The notes beneath the pieces were generated by a model that saw nothing but the letters and a program-made list of their open reading frames with translations, searched no databases and was not told the origin of the DNA. The position numbers and the translations under genes were made by a program. From the NCBI GenBank assembly GCA_027487945.1, contig JAIYCQ010000002.1, positions 1 to 64,000 on the forward strand: 64,000 nt of DNA, in the 5' to 3' direction. This stretch comes from Caulobacteraceae bacterium (GTDB taxonomy: Bacteria; Pseudomonadota; Alphaproteobacteria; Caulobacterales; Caulobacteraceae). Within the stretch, counting starts at the first letter, position 1; each line of letters starts with the position of its first letter. This document shows, piece by piece, positions 32,641-41,684 of this stretch.

Positions 32641-33876
32641 ATGGCCGACGACGCTTCGCCTCCGGGCATGCTGCAGCTGACACCGCTGGATCCTACCTAC
32701 CGCGCCGATCCCCACGCGGTCCTGGGCCCGATGCGCGAGACCTGCCCCGTGCACCGCGACGCCATGGCCGGCACCTTCGTCATCAGCCGCTATGACGACG
32801 TCCGGGCCATCGTCTCCGACAACAGCCTGTGGCGCGACCCGATCAACGCCGAGGCCTCGGCGGTCATGCAGCGGCGGTTCGCCGACAACATGGACCCCAA
32901 CCTGCCGCGCACCAGCACCACCAGCATCCTGATGCTCGACAATCCCGACCACGCCCGCGTCCGCCAGCCGCTCGCCCAGGCTCTCTACGCCCGGGTGGCG
33001 AAGTTCCGGCCCCACGCCGAGCGGATCATCGACCGCTACCTGGACGCTCTCGTCGGCGAGCCGACCTTCGACCTGATGGAGCGGTTCTGCGTGCCGGTGC
33101 CGGTCGACGCCATCGCCGAGATTCTCGGCGTCGAGCATGACCGGCTGGACGACTTCCGCGACTGGTCCGAGGGCGTGATCCTCGGTCTCAACCCGTTCCG
33201 CAACGCCGCCCAGACCGCGCATATGGAGCGATCGGCCGTGGCGCTGCACGAGTACTTCACCGCCCTGATGGACGACCGCCGCGCCGCGCCGCGCGATGAC
33301 CTGGTCAGCGACATGGTCATGCTGCAGGCCGGGGGCGCGCCGCTGAGCGACGACGAGATCCGCATCAACCTGCAGGCCCTGCTGGTTGGCGGCAACCTGA
33401 CCACCACCGACCTGATCGGCAACGGCGTGCGCCTGCTGCTGCTCAATCCCGGAGAGCTCGCCAAGCTGAAGGCCGATCCGAAGCTGGCCGCCGGGGCCGT
33501 CGAGGAGGTGTTGCGCTACGAGGGGCCGGTCGACGTCACCGGCCGCGTCGCCTCGCGCGACATGGAGGTCGGCGGCTGCCCGGTCGGCAAGACCCAGTCC
33601 CTGACCACCTTCCTGCGCGCCGCCAACCGCGACCCGGCGGCGTTCGAGGACCCCGACCGCTTCGACATCACGCGGAAGGGCAAGCCTCACGTCAGCTTCG
33701 GCGGCGGCTCGCACATCTGCATCGGCGCGCCGCTGGCGCGGCTCGAGGCCCAGGTGGCGCTGGTGAAGCTGTTCGAGCGGTTCCCGGACCTGCGGCTCGC
33801 TGATCCGGACGCCGAGCCGAACTGGCGGACGCTGCCCTTCTTCCGCGGCCTCGAGACCCTGGAGGTCGCCGTCTGA
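32641..33876 (+). CDS. Cytochrome P450 (bacterial class I type)
   Basis: A 411-residue soluble P450. The I-helix reads LLVGGNLTTTDLIG (oxygen-activating Thr present), the K-helix ExxR is EEVLR, and the haem-thiolate loop is FGGGSHICIGAPLARLE with the ligand Cys360. No redox partner (ferredoxin or reductase) is encoded next to it. GGGAGAG precedes ATG 32641. It is followed by a dienoyl-CoA-reductase-like SDR, suggesting fatty-acid or terpenoid oxidation (inference). Confidence 0.94.
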   Translation: MADDASPPGMLQLTPLDPTYRADPHAVLGPMRETCPVHRDAMAGTFVISRYDDVRAIVSDNSLWRDPINAEASAVMQRRFADNMDPNLPRTSTTSILMLDNPDHARVRQPLAQALYARVAKFRPHAERIIDRYLDALVGEPTFDLMERFCVPVPVDAIAEILGVEHDRLDDFRDWSEGVILGLNPFRNAAQTAHMERSAVALHEYFTALMDDRRAAPRDDLVSDMVMLQAGGAPLSDDEIRINLQALLVGGNLTTTDLIGNGVRLLLLNPGELAKLKADPKLAAGAVEEVLRYEGPVDVTGRVASRDMEVGGCPVGKTQSLTTFLRAANRDPAAFEDPDRFDITRKGKPHVSFGGGSHICIGAPLARLEAQVALVKLFERFPDLRLADPDAEPNWRTLPFFRGLETLEVAV

Positions 33877-33947
33877 GGCGCCGCTTGCCTCCCCCTGCGG
33901 GAAGGCGTCCAGACAGGACCGCAACAGACCATCAGAGGAGGCGCGCC

Positions 33948-34739
33948 ATGGGCAGCCAGACCGGAAAGACCCTGTTCGTCGCCGGGGGATCGAGCGGCAT
34001 CAACCTGGGCATCGCCCGCTGCTTCGCCCGCGAGGGGGCCAACGTCGCCCTGATCAGTCGCAGCCCGGAAAAGATCGCCGCCGCCGCCGCCGAGATCGCG
34101 GAGATCAACGGTGGCCGGGCCATCGGCATCGCCGCCGACGTGCGCGACTACGCCGCCGTCGAGGCCGCGCTCAAGGCCACCCACGACAGGTTCGGCGACA
34201 TCGACACGGTGATCTCCGGCGCGGCCGGCAACTTCGTCGCCCCGGCGCTGGGCATGTCGGCCAACGGCTTCAAGACCGTGGTCGACATCGACCTGATCGG
34301 CACCTTCAACGTGCTGCGCGCCTCCTACGAGTTCCTGCGCAAGCCGGGGGCCTCGCTGATCTCGATCACCGCCGGGCAGGCGACGCGCGCCTCGATGTTC
34401 CAGGCCCACGTCTGCGCCGCCAAGGCCGGGATCAACATGCTGACCCAGTGCCTGGCGCTGGAGTGGGGTCCCGCCGGCGTGCGGGTCAACGCCATCTCGC
34501 CCGGCCCGATCGAGGACACCGAGGGCATGCTGCGCCTGGCCCCCACCCCCGAGGCCGAGGCCCGCATCAAGGGCCGCGTCCCGGCCCGCCGCTATGGCAC
34601 CAAGGACGAGATCGGCGCCGCGGCGCTGTTCCTCAGCTCGGACGAGGCCCGCTACATCAACGGCGCCATCCTGCCGGTCGACGGCGGCTCAGGCTGCGGT
34701 GATGGTTCGGGTGATGCGCTGGGCGGCGGGATCCACTGA
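33948..34739 (+). CDS. SDR, 2,4-dienoyl-CoA reductase-like
   Basis: A 263-residue SDR with AGAGGAGG before ATG 33948. It has the cofactor region FVAGGSSGINLGIARCF, then SGAAGNF in place of NNAG, and HVCAAKAGIN around the catalytic lysine. No tyrosine stands four residues before that Lys, which is also true of the 2,4-dienoyl-CoA reductase (DECR) group; the following LALEWGPAGVRVNAISPGPI matches that group. It would reduce 2,4-dienoyl-CoA with NADPH in unsaturated fatty-acid oxidation. It follows the P450 by 71 bases. Confidence 0.85.
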   Translation: MGSQTGKTLFVAGGSSGINLGIARCFAREGANVALISRSPEKIAAAAAEIAEINGGRAIGIAADVRDYAAVEAALKATHDRFGDIDTVISGAAGNFVAPALGMSANGFKTVVDIDLIGTFNVLRASYEFLRKPGASLISITAGQATRASMFQAHVCAAKAGINMLTQCLALEWGPAGVRVNAISPGPIEDTEGMLRLAPTPEAEARIKGRVPARRYGTKDEIGAAALFLSSDEARYINGAILPVDGGSGCGDGSGDALGGGIH

Positions 34740-34745
34740 CCGCAT

Positions 34746-34927
34746 CCTTCTCCTCTTGAGGGAGAAGGTGGCCTGCCAAGCAGGTCGGATGAGGGGGGTG
34801 CGCGGCGCTTGCCTGCCCCTCTTTTCCGCCGCCGGAGAGCCACCTCATCCGTCGGCTGAAGTTTACCCTCGGGCCGGCCATCGGCCGGACCCGGGGGGCC
34901 GCCACCTTCTCCCGCGAGGGGAGAAGG
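34746..34927. repeat. Long imperfect inverted repeat with 26-base arms
   Basis: The arm at 34746-34771 (CCTTCTCCTCTTGAGGGAGA then AGGTGG) is nearly the reverse complement of the arm at 34902-34927 (CCACCTTCTCCCGCGAGGGG then AGAAGG). Inner arms CGGATGAGG and CCTCATCCG pair as well. It fills the convergent gap between the SDR (ends 34739) and the SRAP gene (ends 34930). Cruciform or bidirectional termination roles are possible. Confidence 0.85.
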
Positions 34928-34929
34928 GA

Positions 34930-35526
34930 TCAGAGCAGCGTCCCCGCCTTCTCTCGCGGCGCTTCCTCGCACCGCCACGTCCCCGCCGCCGAGGGCGCCA
35001 GCACCGCCTCGGCCGCCTCCCCGCGCAGCCAGCCGGCCCAGGCGTCGCGCTCGACGACCACCGGCTGGCGGTCATGGATCGGCGCGATGTCGGGGCCGGG
35101 CTCGCAGGTCAGCAGGGTGAAGCGCCGGTCTTCGCCCGTCCCGCCGATGAAGCCGGCGAAACAGAACCAGTCGCCGTCCGTGCGCGAGAACCGCCAGCGG
35201 GTCTTGGGATACCTCGTCCCCGTGAACTCGAAGAAGGACGAGGCCGGCACCAGGCAGCGCCCGGCGTTGAACGCCCGCCCCTCGGACCGGAAGTTGATCA
35301 GCGGCGGTCGCTTCGGCTGCGAGGGCAGCAGCCCCCACTTGAGTCGCTCCAGTCCCGCCCCGCCGTCCGGCGTGGCCGTGACCACCGGCGCCAGATCGGT
35401 CGGCCGCACCTCGTCCACGGGCCCGAAGTTGGGCATCGGGTCCGGCCAGTACCAGGCGATCACCTTCTGCAGAAAGGCGTCGGCCAGTGACTCCGGCGGG
35501 ATGTTGAGGGCGTAGGCGTTGCACAT
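34930..35526 (-). CDS. SOS response-associated peptidase (SRAP/HMCES family)
   Basis: A 198-residue SRAP protein. The catalytic Cys2 follows the initiator Met (MCNAYALN). Other hallmarks are NFRSEG, CLVPASSFFEF and PIHDRQPVV (usually IHxRMP, with M replaced by Q here). The family cross-links to abasic sites in single-stranded DNA through Cys2, protecting the genome. It lies after the cobS block on the same strand but 31 bases from the preceding gene. No LexA box was identified by eye. Confidence 0.92.
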   Translation of the reverse strand: MCNAYALNIPPESLADAFLQKVIAWYWPDPMPNFGPVDEVRPTDLAPVVTATPDGGAGLERLKWGLLPSQPKRPPLINFRSEGRAFNAGRCLVPASSFFEFTGTRYPKTRWRFSRTDGDWFCFAGFIGGTGEDRRFTLLTCEPGPDIAPIHDRQPVVVERDAWAGWLRGEAAEAVLAPSAAGTWRCEEAPREKAGTLL

Positions 35527-35556
35527 GGGGCGCGACCGAATGACCGGATGAGCAGG

Positions 35557-36033
35557 CTATTCGGCCTGCTCGTCGGCGTCCGCATCCTTGTCAGGGTCGG
35601 TATCGTCGGTGTCCCCGGACTCCGGCTCATCACCAGCCTCGTCCTCGGAACGGTCCTTCATGAGGTCGTTGACGATTTCGTCGAGCACCCGGTCGGATCC
35701 CAGGGCCTGACGCTCGGCGACATCAAGGATCTCCTTCATGTAGCTGTGCCAGACGAAGTGCTTCCCCGGCGGCGGGATCTCGCCCAGGCCGGTGTCCCGG
35801 ACCACGTCGGTGACGTCGCCATCTGCGTTCAGGAAGGTGACCTTGATATCGGAGGCGGGCGCGCCGTTCTTGCGGTAACGCGCGATCTCGAGCCGGATGC
35901 TGTTCGCCCCAAGACGGGCGACGAGCCGTTTTTCCTCGTCGCCCTCAAGGCGCCACGGCACGCGTCCCTCTCGCGACTTTTCATGCAGCAGGACCACGAT
36001 CTTCGAAAGTCTGTGCAGTCGCTCGTCACTCAT
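35557..36033 (-). CDS. Hypothetical protein with a highly acidic tail, in the usual cobT position
   Basis: A 158-residue protein; ATG 36033 has GGGAGTT upstream. The first 115 residues look like a small globular alpha/beta domain (LHRLSKIVVLLHEKSREGRVPW, then SDIKVTFLNADGDVTDVV). The last 30 residues are almost all Asp/Glu with a few Gly, Thr and Ala, and are probably disordered. I do not recognise the family. It lies 47 bases after cobS, where many alphaproteobacteria carry cobT, to which it has no visible likeness. Confidence 0.7.
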   Translation of the reverse strand: MSDERLHRLSKIVVLLHEKSREGRVPWRLEGDEEKRLVARLGANSIRLEIARYRKNGAPASDIKVTFLNADGDVTDVVRDTGLGEIPPPGKHFVWHSYMKEILDVAERQALGSDRVLDEIVNDLMKDRSEDEAGDEPESGDTDDTDPDKDADADEQAE

Positions 36034-36080
36034 CGCGTAACTCCCGGTCACGACAACGCTCAACCGCTGAAGACGGTCGC

Positions 36081-37091
36081 TTAAGCCACCTTCACCCGCG
36101 CCGCGCTCTCCGGCAGGTCTTCCCCGAACGCGCGCTGGTAGAACTCCGCCACGGTCGGGCGTTCCAGTTCGTCGCACTTGTTCAGGAAGGTCAGGCGGAA
36201 CGCCAGGGCCAGGTCGCCGCCGAAGATGTCGGCGTTCTGGGCCCAGGTGATCACCGTGCGCGGGCTCATGACGGTGGAGATGTCGCCGTTCATGAAGGCG
36301 TTGCGGGTCATGTCGGCGACGCGGACCATGGCGGCCAGGGTGCGGCGGCCTTCCGGCGTGGCGTAGCCCGGGTTCTTGGCCAGCACGATCTCGGCCTCGG
36401 CGTCGTGGTCGAGGTAGTTCAGGGTCGTGACGATGGACCAGCGGTCCATCTGCGCCTGATTGATCTGCTGGGTGCCGTGGTACAGGCCGGTGGTGTCGCC
36501 CAGACCGATGGTGTTGGTCGTGGCGAACAGGCGGAAATAGGGGTTGGCCCGGATCACGCGGTTCTGGTCGAGCAGGGTCAGCTTGCTGCCCGACTCCAGC
36601 ACGCGCTGGATCACGAACATCACGTCCGGACGACCGGCGTCGTATTCGTCGAACACCAGCGCCATCGGACGCTGCAGGCACCAGGGCAGGATGCCTTCGC
36701 GGAACTCGGTGATCTGCTTGCCGTCCTTCAGGACGATGGCGTCCTTGCCGACCAGGTCGATGCGGCTGACGTGGCTGTCGAGGTTCACCCGCACCATCGG
36801 CCAGTTCAGCCGGGCGCAGACCTGCTCGATGTGGGTCGACTTGCCGGTGCCGTGGTAGCCCTGGATCATCACCCGGCGGTCGAAGGCCAGGCCCGCGACG
36901 ATCGCCAGCGTGGTCTGCGGATCAAACCGGTAGGACGGGTCGACGTCGGGAACATGGCTGTCCTTCGTCGAGAAGAACGGCACCGTCATGTCGGAATCGA
37001 TCCCGAAAGCCTCACGAATGGTGATCTGCTTGTCGGGGACGAGGCCCAGGAGCGGGTCGGCGGGTGCGGTGGTGTCTGCGAAATCGGCCAT
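36081..37091 (-). CDS. cobS: Cobaltochelatase subunit CobS-type AAA+ ATPase
   Basis: A 336-residue MoxR/CobS ATPase. Walker A is [14 protein letters not shown], Walker B is [14 protein letters not shown], and sensor 1 is [11 protein letters not shown]. The N-terminal [20 protein letters not shown] extension is typical of CobS. CobS with CobT and CobN inserts cobalt into hydrogenobyrinic acid a,c-diamide. No cobT, cobN or other cobalamin genes are in this window, so the partner here is uncertain. It is downstream of the J-domain gene. Confidence 0.92.
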   Translation of the reverse strand: MADFADTTAPADPLLGLVPDKQITIREAFGIDSDMTVPFFSTKDSHVPDVDPSYRFDPQTTLAIVAGLAFDRRVMIQGYHGTGKSTHIEQVCARLNWPMVRVNLDSHVSRIDLVGKDAIVLKDGKQITEFREGILPWCLQRPMALVFDEYDAGRPDVMFVIQRVLESGSKLTLLDQNRVIRANPYFRLFATTNTIGLGDTTGLYHGTQQINQAQMDRWSIVTTLNYLDHDAEAEIVLAKNPGYATPEGRRTLAAMVRVADMTRNAFMNGDISTVMSPRTVITWAQNADIFGGDLALAFRLTFLNKCDELERPTVAEFYQRAFGEDLPESAARVKVA

Positions 37092-37189
37092 GATGGTCTC
37101 ACCGATTAACGCCTAAACGCTGATCAGCAAACAGTCGTTTGATGAAAAAGCCGAGGAGATGCCGGGCAGGGTCGTCCGGACGGTCGGCG

Positions 37190-37849
37190 TCAGGCCAGAC
37201 CGGCCTTCTTCAGCGTCTTCCACGCCTTCAGCACCCGCTGCAGCTTGTGCTCGGCGCTCCGGTCGCCGCCGTTGCTGTCGGGGTGGCACTTCTTGACCAG
37301 CTCGGTGTAGCGCACCCGGATCTGGGCCTTGTCGGCGATGTCGGTCAGGTCGAGGTCAGCCAGGGCGCCGCGCTCCAGCTTGCCCAGCACCCGACCGTCC
37401 GCCCTTTGCGCGGGAGCCTCGACGCCGGACCGGTCGGCGCGACCGAAGCCGAACAGGCTGAACGGGTCATTCCAGCCCATCGGGCCCTGGGCCTGGGCGG
37501 CGGCCTCGCGTGAGCGGTTGGAGGCCTTGAAGCTCCACGTCGGGCGCTCGCCGGTGATCCGCTCGGCCTGGGCCTGGGCGATGGCCTCCTCGGTCATGCC
37601 GGCAAAGAAGTTCCAGCTCTTGTTGTACTCGGCCGCGTGCGCCTGGCAGAACCAGTAGAACTGCCCGGGCATATTGCGCGCCTTGGGCGCCCGGGCGGTG
37701 GCGACCGACAGGCAGTCGGAGTGCTCACAGCGTTTCTCGCCGGGCTTGAGGCGCGTGACGTCGTGCTCCGCCGCCTCCTCCTCTTCAGGCTTGGGCGGGC
37801 GGACCCGGATGTCCACGAACTTGGGACGGTATTGAAAGGCGCGGGACAT
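37190..37849 (-). CDS. J-domain (DnaJ-type) protein
   Basis: A 219-residue protein from ATG 37849 (MSRAFQYRPKFVDIRVRPPK). The N-terminal 80 residues hold a four-cysteine/histidine segment (KRCEHSDCLS, WFCQAHAAEYN) that may bind zinc. The C-terminal about 65 residues are a J domain with the HPD motif in VKKCHPDSNGG. Such J proteins stimulate DnaK. It is upstream of cobS on the same strand, an order common in Caulobacterales and relatives. Confidence 0.88.
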   Translation of the reverse strand: MSRAFQYRPKFVDIRVRPPKPEEEEAAEHDVTRLKPGEKRCEHSDCLSVATARAPKARNMPGQFYWFCQAHAAEYNKSWNFFAGMTEEAIAQAQAERITGERPTWSFKASNRSREAAAQAQGPMGWNDPFSLFGFGRADRSGVEAPAQRADGRVLGKLERGALADLDLTDIADKAQIRVRYTELVKKCHPDSNGGDRSAEHKLQRVLKAWKTLKKAGLA

Positions 37850-37901
37850 GAGCCGAAGTATGGCCCCCAACCTTTCTCATTCAAGAATTGACCTTTGCAA
37901 A

Positions 37902-38174
37902 ATGGGCCCTGTCGCCGAACTGATCGCGCAAAAGCTGACGGCTGCGTTTTCCCCGTCACGGCTTGAGGTCGTGGATGACTCCGATCGGCACGCGGGCCAT
38001 GCCGGTCACCGTGAAGGCGGCGAGAGCCACTTCAACGTCCTGATCGAATCGACGGCCTTCGCCGGCGTTCCGCGCGTGGCCCGTCAGCGGCAGGTCTACG
38101 CCGCCCTCGCCGATGAGCTGGCCGGCCCGGTGCATGCCCTGTCCCTGAAGGTCTTCGCGCCCGGCGAGCGCTAG
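37902..38174 (+). CDS. BolA family protein
   Basis: A 90-residue BolA/IbaG-type protein from ATG 37902. The family signature GESHFNVLIESTAF includes the conserved His; His-rich DRHAGHAGH precedes it as in BolA1-type members. BolA proteins pair with monothiol glutaredoxins in iron-sulfur or iron handling. It is divergent from the J-domain gene, and its stop is shared with the convergent receiver gene by CTAG at 38171-38174. Confidence 0.92.
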   Translation: MGPVAELIAQKLTAAFSPSRLEVVDDSDRHAGHAGHREGGESHFNVLIESTAFAGVPRVARQRQVYAALADELAGPVHALSLKVFAPGER

Positions 38175-38539
38175 CGGGAGACCAGGCTGGCGAGGGCCCG
38201 TTCCAGATCGATCTGGCGGAAGGGCTTCTGCAGCACCGGGGCGTCGCGGTGCTCGTCCTCGACCCCGGCGGCGCCATAGCCGCTTGCGAAGGCGAACGGC
38301 ACGCCCCGCGCCTTGAGGGCGTCGGCCACCGGGAAGATGGCCCGCCCGGCGACATTGACGTCGAGCAGGGCGGCATCGATCTGCGCGCTGCCCGCCAGCG
38401 ACATGGCGGCGTCGAAGTCCGGGGCCGGGCCGACGACCGAGCAGCCGAAATCGGCCAGCATGTCCTCGACCAGCATCGAGACGAGCATCTCGTCCTCGAC
38501 GACCAGCACCCGCAGCCCCACAAGACGTTCGTCGCTCAC
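38171..38539 (-). CDS. Single-domain response regulator
   Basis: A 122-residue receiver. GTG 38539 is chosen because AGGGGACTGAG lies just upstream; a longer frame to 38584 has a non-domain extension. It has the acidic pair in VLVVEDEMLV, phospho-acceptor Asp in ALLDVNVAG, Ser in AFASGYG and Lys in VLQKPF. It has no output domain, so it would act by protein contact or as a phosphate sink. VNVAGRAIFPVADAL recalls receivers of PhyR/LovR-type general stress signalling, but that is a weak hint. Confidence 0.9.
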   Translation of the reverse strand: MSDERLVGLRVLVVEDEMLVSMLVEDMLADFGCSVVGPAPDFDAAMSLAGSAQIDAALLDVNVAGRAIFPVADALKARGVPFAFASGYGAAGVEDEHRDAPVLQKPFRQIDLERALASLVSR

Positions 38540-38623
38540 GCTCAGTCCCCTTGCCGGCCGCGGCCGCGCCTCACCGAAGCGCACCTGCGCCGCAACGCGC
38601 CTGCCGGCAGGTGGTTCCGCCGA

Positions 38624-39931
38624 TCAGCCGGACTGAGCCTGAAGCCAGTTGCCCTCGGCGTCTAGGCGGGGACTGATCCTCAGGCCGGTGATCTGGTTGC
38701 GGCGTCGCCTGACGACCTGGAAGCGGTGGTGGTGGAAGATGAAGGTCTGGCCCTCTTCCGGGATGGTCTGGGCCTCATGGATGACCAGGCCGGCGATCGT
38801 CACCGCCTGATCATCCGGCAGGTCCCAGTCGAGGGCGCGGTTCAGGTCGCGAACCGTGACCGAGCCGTCGATCTCGTACCAGCCGTCGGCCTGCAGCTTC
38901 ACGCCCTCGACGGCCGTGTCGTGCTCGTCGTCGATCTCGCCGACGATCTCCTCGAGGATGTCCTCCAGGGTGATCACACCCTGCAGCGCACCATACTCGT
39001 CGACGACCAGTCCGAAGTGACTGCGCCGTTTCAGGAAGGCGTTCAGCTGATCCTTCAGCTTGGTGGTGTCGGGAACGAACCAGGGCTTGCGGATCAGGGA
39101 GGCGACCTCGATCTGGTCGAGGCCGACATCCTCGTCCGACATCTTCCGGATCACGTCCTTGATGTGCAGCACGCCGATGACGTTGTCGGGATTGGCCCGC
39201 CACAGCGGCACCCGGCTGTGGCCGGAGTCGAGCGCGTCCTTGAGCAGGTCCCGGGTCGGCTGGTCGGCGTCGAGCATGAAGACCGACTTGCGGTGCACCA
39301 TGACCTCGCTGACGTCCATCTCGCTGAGGTCCAGCACGCCGCCCAGCATGCGCCGGTCGCCGCTTTCGACCACGCCCTCGGAGTGGTGATACTCGACCGC
39401 GCCGCGGATCTCCTCGTGGGCGGCCAGAACGTCGGTCTCCATCGACAGGTTGATGCCGAAGGGGCGCAGCGTCTGGCGGACGATCCACTGCGCACCGTTG
39501 GCCAGCGGGCCGAAGATCCTGACGACCCAGTAGGTCGGGATCGACAGGGTCCGGCCGACGACCTCCGGTCGGGTGATGGCGAGGGTCTTGGGCAGGATCT
39601 CGCCGAACACGACGACCAGCACGGTCATCACCACGGTCGACATCACCACCCCGACCGGTCCGGGGAAGGCGACCGCCAGCACGCTGGTCGTCAGGGCCGA
39701 GGCCCCGATATTGACCACGTTGTTGCTGAGCAGGATGGCCCCGATCATGGTCTCCTGGTTGCCCATCATCCTGTTGACCCGGGCGGCCGCCCGGTCGCCA
39801 TCGCGCTCCAGCTGGTGCATCCGGCCGCGGCTGGCGGCGGTCATCGCGGTCTCGGCGGCCGAGATCAGCGCGCCTATCCCCAGCAGGATGACGAGGGCGG
39901 GCGCCAGGGTGGCGATCATGGCCACGATCAC
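38624..39931 (-). CDS. CNNM/CorC-type transporter (DUF21-CBS-CorC_HlyC)
   Basis: A 435-residue membrane protein. GTG 39931 is chosen since AAGGAG lies 7 bases upstream and the codon overlaps the aroB stop as GTGA. Residues about 1-190 form the DUF21 transmembrane domain ([33 protein letters not shown]). Two CBS repeats follow ([50 protein letters not shown]), then a C-terminal CorC_HlyC domain. Members transport or regulate Mg2+ or Co2+. It is translationally coupled to aroB. Confidence 0.93.
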   Translation of the reverse strand: MIVAMIATLAPALVILLGIGALISAAETAMTAASRGRMHQLERDGDRAAARVNRMMGNQETMIGAILLSNNVVNIGASALTTSVLAVAFPGPVGVVMSTVVMTVLVVVFGEILPKTLAITRPEVVGRTLSIPTYWVVRIFGPLANGAQWIVRQTLRPFGINLSMETDVLAAHEEIRGAVEYHHSEGVVESGDRRMLGGVLDLSEMDVSEVMVHRKSVFMLDADQPTRDLLKDALDSGHSRVPLWRANPDNVIGVLHIKDVIRKMSDEDVGLDQIEVASLIRKPWFVPDTTKLKDQLNAFLKRRSHFGLVVDEYGALQGVITLEDILEEIVGEIDDEHDTAVEGVKLQADGWYEIDGSVTVRDLNRALDWDLPDDQAVTIAGLVIHEAQTIPEEGQTFIFHHHRFQVVRRRRNQITGLRISPRLDAEGNWLQAQSG

Positions 39932-41043
39932 GGCAGGGCTCCTTCGGTGATGAGGAAGTCGCGCAGGGGGGCGGGATCCACCCCCTTGGCCGTGAACGCC
40001 TCGCCGATACGGCGGGCGAGAATGAAGGTCAGGGCGCCGCCCTGGGCCTTCTTGTCCTGGCCCATGTGGGCGATCAGGCGGTCGGCATGGAAGCCGGAGC
40101 CCTGGGGCAGGTCGTCCAGGCGTGTCGGCAGGCCGACGGCCCTGAGCGCCTGTTCCACGCGGGCGGCGTCGATGTCGGGGCAGAGGCCGAGCATCGCCGA
40201 GAAGCGGAAGGCCATGGCGCAGCCCGCGCCGACGGCCTCGCCGTGTTTGAGCGCGTCGCCGAAGCCGCAGTCGGCCTCCAGCGCGTGGCCGAAGGTGTGG
40301 CCAAGGTTGAGCAGCGCCCGGCGGCCCTGCTCGGTCTCGTCCTCGGCGACGATCTCCGCCTTCATCTCGACGGAGCGGGCGACGGCGTGGCTGAGCGCCT
40401 CCAGTTCGCGCTCGAGCACTCTGTCGCCATGGCGCTCCAGCCACTGGAAGAAGTCCGCGTCGCCGAGCATGCCGTATTTGATGACTTCGGCGTAGCCGCA
40501 GGCCATCTCACGGGCGGGCAGGGTGGCCAGCACGTCGAGGTCGGCCAGCACCAGCCGGGGCTGGTGGAAGGCGCCGATCAGGTTCTTGCCGCGCGGGGTG
40601 TCGATGGCGGTCTTGCCGCCGACCGAGCTGTCCACCTGGGCCAGCAGGCTGGTCGGAACCTGGATGAAGTCGATGCCGCGCTTGTAGATCGAGGCCGCGA
40701 ACCCGGCGAGGTCGCCGACCACCCCGCCGCCGAAAGCGACGATGACGTCGCCCCGGTCGAGCTCCAGAGCCAGCAGCCGGTCGGACAGGTCGGCCAGACC
40801 CTCGAAGCTCTTGCTCTCCTCGCCGGCGGGAACGGTGACCAGGTCGACGGCGATGCCGACGCACTCCAGGGCGGCGGACAGGCGCTCGCCATGGTGCTCG
40901 CCGACGTTGCTGTCGGTGACGATCACCGTGCGGCGGTTCCTGAGCAGCGGTGCGATGTAGTCGCCGGCGCGGTCGATCAGGCCGGGCCCGACGATGACGT
41001 CGTAGGCGCGGGCCCCGAGGCCCACGGGAAGGGTGCGGATCAA
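39928..41043 (-). CDS. aroB: 3-dehydroquinate synthase
   Basis: A 371-residue AroB. It has the NAD-binding [38 protein letters not shown] and zinc-site [12 protein letters not shown] motifs. It converts DAHP to 3-dehydroquinate in the shikimate pathway. The start is TTG 41043, which overlaps the aroK stop as TTGA; no ATG fits the conserved N-terminus. The stop overlaps the next gene as GTGA, so aroK-aroB-CBS form a coupled chain. Confidence 0.96.
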   Translation of the reverse strand: MIRTLPVGLGARAYDVIVGPGLIDRAGDYIAPLLRNRRTVIVTDSNVGEHHGERLSAALECVGIAVDLVTVPAGEESKSFEGLADLSDRLLALELDRGDVIVAFGGGVVGDLAGFAASIYKRGIDFIQVPTSLLAQVDSSVGGKTAIDTPRGKNLIGAFHQPRLVLADLDVLATLPAREMACGYAEVIKYGMLGDADFFQWLERHGDRVLERELEALSHAVARSVEMKAEIVAEDETEQGRRALLNLGHTFGHALEADCGFGDALKHGEAVGAGCAMAFRFSAMLGLCPDIDAARVEQALRAVGLPTRLDDLPQGSGFHADRLIAHMGQDKKAQGGALTFILARRIGEAFTAKGVDPAPLRDFLITEGALP

Positions 41044-41588
41044 GCCTCTGCTCCGGACAGGTGCGTCTTCAGGGCGTCCAGGATGGCCTCGACCGCCTCC
41101 TGGTGCGGCGTGTCGCCGGTCTCGACCACGAGGTCGGCCTCGGCATAGAGGGGGTAGCGGACCTCAGCCAGGGCGGTCAGCACCTCCAGCGGATCCTTGC
41201 CCCGGACCAGAGGGCGGGTGTCCTTTCGCCCGATCCGGCGGGCCAGCAGCTCGAGGTCGGCCTTGAGCCAAACCGACAGCGCCTGGGCCTTGATCAGCCC
41301 GCGCGTCTCGTCGTTGACGAAGGCGCCGCCGCCGGTGGCCAGAACGAACGGCCCCTCGTCCATCAGCCGGGCGATCACCTTGCGCTCGCCTTCACGGAAG
41401 GCCTGTTCGCCGAACGTCTCGAAGATCTCGCTGATCGTCCTGCCGGCGGCCGTCTCGACCTCCGTGTCAGCGTCACGGAAGGGCAGATCCAGCGCCAGCG
41501 CCAGGCGGCGGCCGATGCTGCTCTTGCCCACCCCCATGAGTCCGACGAGGGCGATGGTCTTGCGGCGAAGTCGTGGGTCCGGGTTCAT
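41040..41588 (-). CDS. aroK: Shikimate kinase
   Basis: A 182-residue shikimate kinase. The P-loop is GLMGVGKSS; shikimate-binding residues appear in FRDADTEVE and LATGGGAF; the lid arginine is in DTRPLV. It phosphorylates shikimate with ATP. The ATG at 41588 begins [16 protein letters not shown]; upstream frame is not family-like. It is divergent from the secreted protein gene at 41685. Confidence 0.95.
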   Translation of the reverse strand: MNPDPRLRRKTIALVGLMGVGKSSIGRRLALALDLPFRDADTEVETAAGRTISEIFETFGEQAFREGERKVIARLMDEGPFVLATGGGAFVNDETRGLIKAQALSVWLKADLELLARRIGRKDTRPLVRGKDPLEVLTALAEVRYPLYAEADLVVETGDTPHQEAVEAILDALKTHLSGAEA

Positions 41589-41684
41589 GGCCGGGCTTGG
41601 CTTACACGATCGCGGGCCCTGCGGCCAACAGCGCGCGGCGACTCCCCCTCCCTTTCGGGCCGGGAGAGGTGCTAGGGTCACCGG

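Noticed and set aside
37092..37189. Terminator after the J-domain gene (TTTTT on the minus strand near 37143)
   Set aside because: The T run is present, but I could only find a 3-bp stem directly before it, too weak to call.
38726..40495. 589-codon plus-strand frame opposite the CBS transporter and aroB
   Set aside because: It is the shadow of two well-recognised minus-strand genes; composition is His/Asp/Arg-rich without domains.
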